Made by a program: the position numbers and the translations under genes. A stretch of DNA of 10,434 nucleotides from Schwartzia sp. (in: firmicutes). GTDB lineage: Bacteria > Bacillota > Negativicutes > Selenomonadales > Selenomonadaceae. The first letter of the stretch is position 1, and each line of letters opens with the position of its first letter. Shown one piece after another: positions 6,963 to 10,434 of the stretch. The notes below the pieces were generated by a model, which saw only the letters and a list, made by a program, of their open reading frames with translations, made no database searches and was not told the origin of the DNA. The stretch is taken from the NCBI GenBank assembly GCA_017939945.1, contig JAGAZS010000228.1:1-10434 (forward strand), given 5' to 3'.

Positions 6963-8123
6963 ATGAAAAAAATCATCATCATTCCCGACACTTTTAAAGG
7001 AACGCTCTCTTCCCGGGATGCCTGCGATATCATGGCCAAGTCCGCAAAGAGGTTCTTCCCTCATGCGGATGTCATCCCAATCCCGATTGCGGATGGCGGC
7101 GAGGGCACCGTGGACGCGGTTTTGTCCGCTGCCGGCGGCGAGAAAAACTGCGTTCCCGTCAAGGGCCCTCTGTTTGATGAAGTGGACGCCTGTTACGGTC
7201 TTCTGCCGGACAGGACGGCTGTCATCGAGATGGCGGCGGCAGCCGGGCTTCCGCTCATGGGCGACTGCAAATCGGTGGAAACGGCAACGACATACGGCGT
7301 GGGAGAACTCATGCGTCATGCGTTGGAGCAAGGCGCGCAGCGGATTGTTCTCGGACTCGGCGGAAGCGCCACCAACGACGGCGGTTGCGGTGCGGCTGCG
7401 GCAATGGGAGCCGTATTCAAAGATCCGGACGGAAACGCCTTTATCCCGACCGGAGCTTCCCTCTGCCGCATTGCCTCCGTGGATATTGATGCAGTGCAGG
7501 CTTCTTTGCGAGGCATTCCCGTAGAGGCCATGTGCGATATTGACAATCCGTTGGTCGGGGAAAACGGAGCCGCGTATATCTTCGCGCCCCAAAAAGGCGC
7601 AGACGCGCAAACGGTTCGCTTGCTTGACGACGGCCTGCGGCATTTGACGGGTATAGTTGCCCGCAGCTTCGGCATAAAAATTGATGTTCCCGGCGCGGGA
7701 GCCGCCGGCGGCATGGGCGCCGGGGTGGCTGCCTTTTTCAACGGGCGCCTGATTCGCGGCATTGACGCCATGCTTGACTTGGTACAATTCGATAAACTCC
7801 TGCATGACGCGGACGTCGTATTTACCGGCGAGGGACGCCTCGACAGCCAATCGCTGATGGGAAAAGCGGTTGGCGGCATTGCGCAGCGTGCAAAGGAAGC
7901 GGGCATCCCTGTAATCTGTGTCGCCGGAGCCGTGAGCAATGACATAGACGAAATCTATCGCTCGGGGATTACCGCCGCATTCAGCATCAACCAGGAGTCG
8001 TTGCCGTTTTCGGAGGCTGCCGGCAAAACCCGGGAGAACCTTGCCCGAACGATGGACAACATTTTCAGGCTTTTGAATTGGCGCAACAAGGCCCCTCGAC
8101 GAAGTCACGCTGGAAGAATTTAA
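6963..8123 (+). CDS. glxK: Glycerate kinase, type I (GarK/GlxK family)
   Basis: This enzyme phosphorylates D-glycerate with ATP, in this family usually to 2-phosphoglycerate, feeding glyoxylate, glycolate or sugar-acid breakdown into glycolysis. Family signatures are present along the chain: PDTFKGTLSS 8-17, PIADGGEGT 41-49, GLGGSATNDGG 131-141, CDIDNPLVGENGAA 191-204, APQKGA 208-213, GAAGGMGAG 246-254 and TGEGRLDSQS 288-297. At 386 residues it is close to the usual 375-385. The family-like part ends near residue 371; the last 15 residues (WRNKAPRRSHAGRI region) are basic and look unrelated. The start has GGAAAGG 5 nt upstream. The gene stands alone, with no neighbouring glycerate pathway gene. 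The symbol is a family name; garK is equally possible. Confidence 0.93.
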   Translation: MKKIIIIPDTFKGTLSSRDACDIMAKSAKRFFPHADVIPIPIADGGEGTVDAVLSAAGGEKNCVPVKGPLFDEVDACYGLLPDRTAVIEMAAAAGLPLMGDCKSVETATTYGVGELMRHALEQGAQRIVLGLGGSATNDGGCGAAAAMGAVFKDPDGNAFIPTGASLCRIASVDIDAVQASLRGIPVEAMCDIDNPLVGENGAAYIFAPQKGADAQTVRLLDDGLRHLTGIVARSFGIKIDVPGAGAAGGMGAGVAAFFNGRLIRGIDAMLDLVQFDKLLHDADVVFTGEGRLDSQSLMGKAVGGIAQRAKEAGIPVICVAGAVSNDIDEIYRSGITAAFSINQESLPFSEAAGKTRENLARTMDNIFRLLNWRNKAPRRSHAGRI

Positions 8124-8178
8124 AAAGGCGTTAGCGGATGCGGATATAAATGGGCAACAGCTGAAAGAAGAATTATAG
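8077..8178 (+). pseudogene. Orphan coding fragment overlapping and following the glycerate kinase stop
   Basis: A frame different from glycerate kinase is open from 8077 to the TAG at 8176-8178. It reads as plausible charged helical protein (LDEVTLEEFKKALADAD, ING, QQLKEEL). It has no start codon or ribosome binding site of its own. It looks like the C-terminus of another protein fused by a deletion, or the lost original reading frame after a frameshift. The family is not recognised. Confidence 0.35.
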
Positions 8179-8241
8179 ATGTGGCTAAAATCGTGCGATG
8201 ATAACAGTCTGATTACTCGTTTCGGCTGGATTCTATGGGCT

Positions 8242-8307
8242 AATAACAAAACAGGCGGTTCTACCGATACCCGATTTACGGGCAGCAGAACCACCTGAAA
8301 TGTTATT
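8242..8307. terminator. Large stem-loop between glycerate kinase and the ATPase gene
   Basis: Nested arms pair: AATAACA (8242-8248) with TGTTATT (8301-8307), AGGCGGTTCT (8253-8262) with AGAACCACCT (8287-8296), and CCCG (8270-8273) with CGGG (8279-8282). The one mismatch in the middle arm becomes a G-U pair on the minus strand. There the stem is followed by TGTTTTGTTATT, a U-rich tract. On the plus strand it is followed by a pyrimidine-rich stretch (8310-8330). It is likely a terminator for glycerate kinase transcripts, possibly bidirectional. Confidence 0.55.
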
Positions 8308-8333
8308 GGCTCTTTTCTTTCTCCCCCTCCTGC

Positions 8334-8361
8334 TTGCTTTCTTCAGTGAAAATGCTATACT
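8334..8361 (+). promoter_or_regulatory. Probable promoter of the DUF4143 ATPase gene
   Basis: TTGCTT (8334-8339) and TATACT (8356-8361) are 16 nt apart. The -10 box is immediately followed by the inverted repeat at 8362-8403, so a protein bound there would block transcription start. Confidence 0.5.
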
Positions 8362-8403
8362 CTATTTTAGAAAAAATACCAATTCGACTGTTTTCTAAAA
8401 TAG
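8362..8403 (+). promoter_or_regulatory. Perfect 13-bp dyad covering the leader and part of the ribosome binding site
   Basis: CTATTTTAGAAAA (8362-8374) is mirrored exactly by TTTTCTAAAATAG (8391-8403). The right arm ends within the AGGAG site (8402-8406) that serves the ATG at 8413. It could act as a repressor operator at the transcription start, or as an mRNA hairpin that limits access to the ribosome binding site. Confidence 0.55.
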
Positions 8404-8412
8404 GAGTCAGCC

Positions 8413-9663
8413 ATGAGAATTTTACGTCCGACTTATCTGAGCCGCCTTATTGCCCACAAGCATAACCGGCTCATCAAGATTATTACGGGTATCCGCCGTT
8501 GCGGCAAATCGTTCCTGCTGTTTGATTTTTTCCGTAAACATTTGCATGACGAAGGCGTTGATGACAATCATATCATTGGAATATCCTTGGATGACCGCAA
8601 ATATAAGGAACTGCGAAATCCCGATACATGTTATGAGTACGTGTCTTCGCGCCTCAAAGATAACCGGATGCACTATGTTCTTTTGGACGAAGTTCAGCTC
8701 ATGGACGAATTCGAGGATGTCCTCAATGGCTTTTTGCATTTCGATAATGCTGACGTCTATGTTACAGGCAGCAATGCCAGGTTTTTATCAACTGATATTA
8801 TAACGGAGTTTCGTGGGCGCGGTGATGAGATTCGCATTCATCCACTTAGCTTTGCTGAATTTTATGAGTTTCGCAAGGGAGATTGGCAGGATGCCTGGAA
8901 CGAATATTCCACCTTTGGCGGTCTGCCATTTGTATTGCAGCTTGCATCGCATGAGGAAAAACTCCGGTATCTGCAAAATCTGTTTAGACAGACATACCTT
9001 CGAGACATTATTGACCGCAACAAGATCCGCAATGATTCGGAGCTTGATGAGTTAGTGGATTTGGTGGCTTCTTCCATCGGCTCTCTCACAAATCCGCAAA
9101 AGCTGACCAATACTTTCCAAAGCCGTAAGAATGTCCGGGTATCCGCACCGACTGTCAAGCAATACCTGGATTATTTGAGGGATGCGTTTTTGATTGAAAA
9201 AGCGCTGCGCTATGACATCAAAGGGAAAAAGTACATCAATACCCCAGCAAAATACTACTTTGAGGATATCGGACTTCGCAATGCTCGCTTGAATTTTCGG
9301 CAGCAGGAGGAGACGCATATCATGGAAAACATAGTCTTCAATGAGTTGAGGAATCGTGGCTTTGCCGTGGACATCGGCATTGTAGAGCTTCGCGAAAAGC
9401 AACTTGGGAAATATGTTACCAAACGTACGGAAATAGATTTCATCGCGAATAAAGGAAGCCAACGGTATTATATCCAATCCGCTTTTGCCATTCCGACCGA
9501 AGAAAAGCAGGCCCAGGAGAAACGACCTTTACTCGGGGTAGCGGATTCCTTCAAAAAAATCATCATTGTGAAGGAAAATATCATGCTTCGCAGAGATGAA
9601 TACGGCATCACGACGATGGGGCTGAAAGAATTCCTTCTAAATCCGGACAGCCTAAATCTCTGA
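8413..9663 (+). CDS. AAA_14 / DUF4143 ATPase (COG1373 type)
   Basis: This is a cytoplasmic P-loop ATPase of 416 residues, the normal length for the family. Walker A is GIRRCGKS 26-33, Walker B YVLLDEVQ 88-95, sensor 1 YVTGSNA 116-122 and an arginine-rich FRGRG 133-137. A winged-helix-like segment follows at about 210-265 (SAPTVKQYLDYLRDAFLI). The C-terminal DUF4143 part has the layout of a restriction-nuclease-like fold (ENIVFNEL 305-312, TEIDFI 339-344, YYIQSA 352-357). The family is abundant and variable in copy number in Firmicutes and Bacteroidetes, and its biological role is poorly known. AGGAG lies 6 nt before the ATG. The gene is monocistronic, with its own promoter and dyad. No terminator is visible after the stop. 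Confidence 0.92.
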   Translation: MRILRPTYLSRLIAHKHNRLIKIITGIRRCGKSFLLFDFFRKHLHDEGVDDNHIIGISLDDRKYKELRNPDTCYEYVSSRLKDNRMHYVLLDEVQLMDEFEDVLNGFLHFDNADVYVTGSNARFLSTDIITEFRGRGDEIRIHPLSFAEFYEFRKGDWQDAWNEYSTFGGLPFVLQLASHEEKLRYLQNLFRQTYLRDIIDRNKIRNDSELDELVDLVASSIGSLTNPQKLTNTFQSRKNVRVSAPTVKQYLDYLRDAFLIEKALRYDIKGKKYINTPAKYYFEDIGLRNARLNFRQQEETHIMENIVFNELRNRGFAVDIGIVELREKQLGKYVTKRTEIDFIANKGSQRYYIQSAFAIPTEEKQAQEKRPLLGVADSFKKIIIVKENIMLRRDEYGITTMGLKEFLLNPDSLNL

Positions 9664-9679
9664 TGACGGTGGACCGAAA

Positions 9680-9819
9680 AGCGGACAACACATTTTTATT
9701 GGCGTCGGGGAAAAATGACCATTTCGGGTCGGGCAATTTTAACCTATTTGAGTCGGATGATTTTGCCCATCGACCAGCGCTGGGAGCATTATGCCCACTC
9801 GTCCGGAAGGGTTAAAATT
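9680..9819. repeat. Array of imperfect 17-bp repeats resembling IS21-family element ends
   Basis: GTCGGGGAAAAATGACC (9704-9720), GTCGGGCAATTTTAACC (9728-9744) and GTCGGATGATTTTGCCC (9752-9768) are spaced exactly 24 bp apart. Weaker copies seem to lie at about 9680 and at 9780-9796. An inverted 10-bp copy, GGTTAAAATT, is at 9810-9819. The palindrome CCAGCGCTGG lies at 9774-9783. Multiple short repeats at about this spacing, with a GGTGGACCG-like stretch (9669-9676), recall IS21-family termini. No istA or istB is in the window, so this would be a remnant or solo end. A clustered operator is the alternative. Confidence 0.4.
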
Positions 9820-9865
9820 TAAACTTCTCACATGCATAAATCAAGACTACGGGAGGGGAAATCTT

Positions 9866-10434
9866 ATGGGATTTTTTGACAGTCTGTTTGGAAAAAAGAA
9901 AGAAGACGCCGCAATCAGGAAAATATGCCCTGTGTGCGGTTCTGAGTTCTCCGATAAAGGCATGGACGTATCCGACGGAACGATCTGCCTTTCCTGTTGG
10001 GAAACCGTGATGGACGACTTTGAAAGCGGAAAGCTGGATGAAACGGATGATTTTTTCATTGCTCCTATCAAAACGGCGGTAACCAACAAAAAAGCGGAGC
10101 AGGACGTCATCCGCCGCGCCAAAGAAAAAAAGCCGGCATTCTGTCCACTCTGCGGTGAAAAGATGCCGAAACTTATGACGATGGAAGCGAAGGATGGATA
10201 TATCTGCGACGACTGCTTCGGAAAATTCAGCGATTTGGAAGAAAGGAAAGAGACGGAAAAAGCGCTTGAAGATATGACGATCAAAGAACTGTCGGCTCTG
10301 TTCTCTCTTGAAGAGAAACGCCAGGCGGCAAAGAAGCTGCGGATGGAGCAGGACGCCTGTCCTGTCTGCGGGGGCGACGTGTCCGAAAAATCGACCGGGT
10401 CCCTCTGGGGAGACGTCAAAAAATCGGTCAAAGA
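9866..10434 (+). CDS. Multi-zinc-ribbon protein, DUF4428-like, C-terminus beyond the window
   Basis: The frame is open for 189 codons to the window edge, so the gene is partial. It opens with MGFFDSLFGKKKE, the kind of start common in DUF4428-type proteins. Three zinc-ribbon knuckle sets follow: CPVC 21-24 with CLSC 41-44, CPLC about 93-96 with CDDC about 114-117, and CPVC about 158-161, whose partner pair should lie past the edge. The linkers are charged and helical. Each ribbon should bind one zinc ion; the role is unknown, with nucleic-acid or protein binding likely. GGGAGGGG (9851-9858) stands 7 nt before the ATG. The gene follows the IS-like repeats, so its promoter may lie in or beside them. 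Confidence 0.8.
   Translation, partial: MGFFDSLFGKKKEDAAIRKICPVCGSEFSDKGMDVSDGTICLSCWETVMDDFESGKLDETDDFFIAPIKTAVTNKKAEQDVIRRAKEKKPAFCPLCGEKMPKLMTMEAKDGYICDDCFGKFSDLEERKETEKALEDMTIKELSALFSLEEKRQAAKKLRMEQDACPVCGGDVSEKSTGSLWGDVKKSVK

Noticed and set aside
6906..8294. 462-codon minus-strand frame across glycerate kinase
   Set aside because: It overlaps a well-supported enzyme gene almost completely, and its translation is low-complexity His/Arg/Ala-rich without family features.
9847..10431. 194-codon minus-strand frame over the zinc-ribbon gene
   Set aside because: Its Ser-rich translation is the mirror of Lys/Glu codons. The plus strand has a strong ribosome binding site and regular Cys pairs.

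Overview
The window looks like an accessory region of a bacterial chromosome. Overall GC is near 50% by eye, Shine-Dalgarno sites are strong GGAGG types, and the genes have a Firmicutes-like character. A Negativicutes host (Selenomonas or relatives) is my best guess, from general resemblance only. No rRNA, tRNA or CRISPR array is visible.

Layout: (1) 71-4984, plus strand, is a tight two-gene unit. The first gene encodes a 1409-residue protein with four viroplasmin/RNase H1 N-terminal-type repeats, an undescribed middle segment, a RelE/ParE-like fold, a complete UvrD-type SF1 helicase motif set and a TPR-like tail. The second starts 3 nt after the first stops and encodes a 226-residue, almost wholly helical coiled-coil protein. 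A perfect 9-bp hairpin sits just before the second gene's ribosome binding site. (2) 4985-5223 holds a perfect 14-bp inverted repeat, then the decayed 3' end of a vapC-type toxin gene on the minus strand. (3) 5224-6669, minus strand, is an AlbA_2 (Schlafen-like) plus GHKL ATPase regulator. It has a recognisable promoter and three TTTGCCAA boxes upstream. (4) 6963-8123, plus strand, is a type I glycerate kinase with an odd C-terminal tail. An orphan coding fragment and a large hairpin follow it. (5) 8413-9663, plus strand, is an AAA_14/DUF4143 ATPase whose leader carries a perfect 13-bp dyad. (6) 9680-9819 is a repeat array resembling the ends of an IS21-family element. (7) 9866 to the window end, plus strand, is a partial zinc-ribbon protein similar to DUF4428 proteins.

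Apart from glycerate kinase (a housekeeping metabolic enzyme), the content is typical of defence or mobile islands: a multidomain helicase with a partner, an AlbA_2 regulator, a dead toxin gene, a DUF4143 ATPase and an IS remnant. The best candidate for an undescribed system is the helicase/coiled-coil pair. It combines nucleic-acid-hybrid-type recognition repeats and a toxin-like fold with a helicase motor, and its expression appears coupled to a dedicated partner. A role in defence is inference. The architecture and gene coupling are seen directly.
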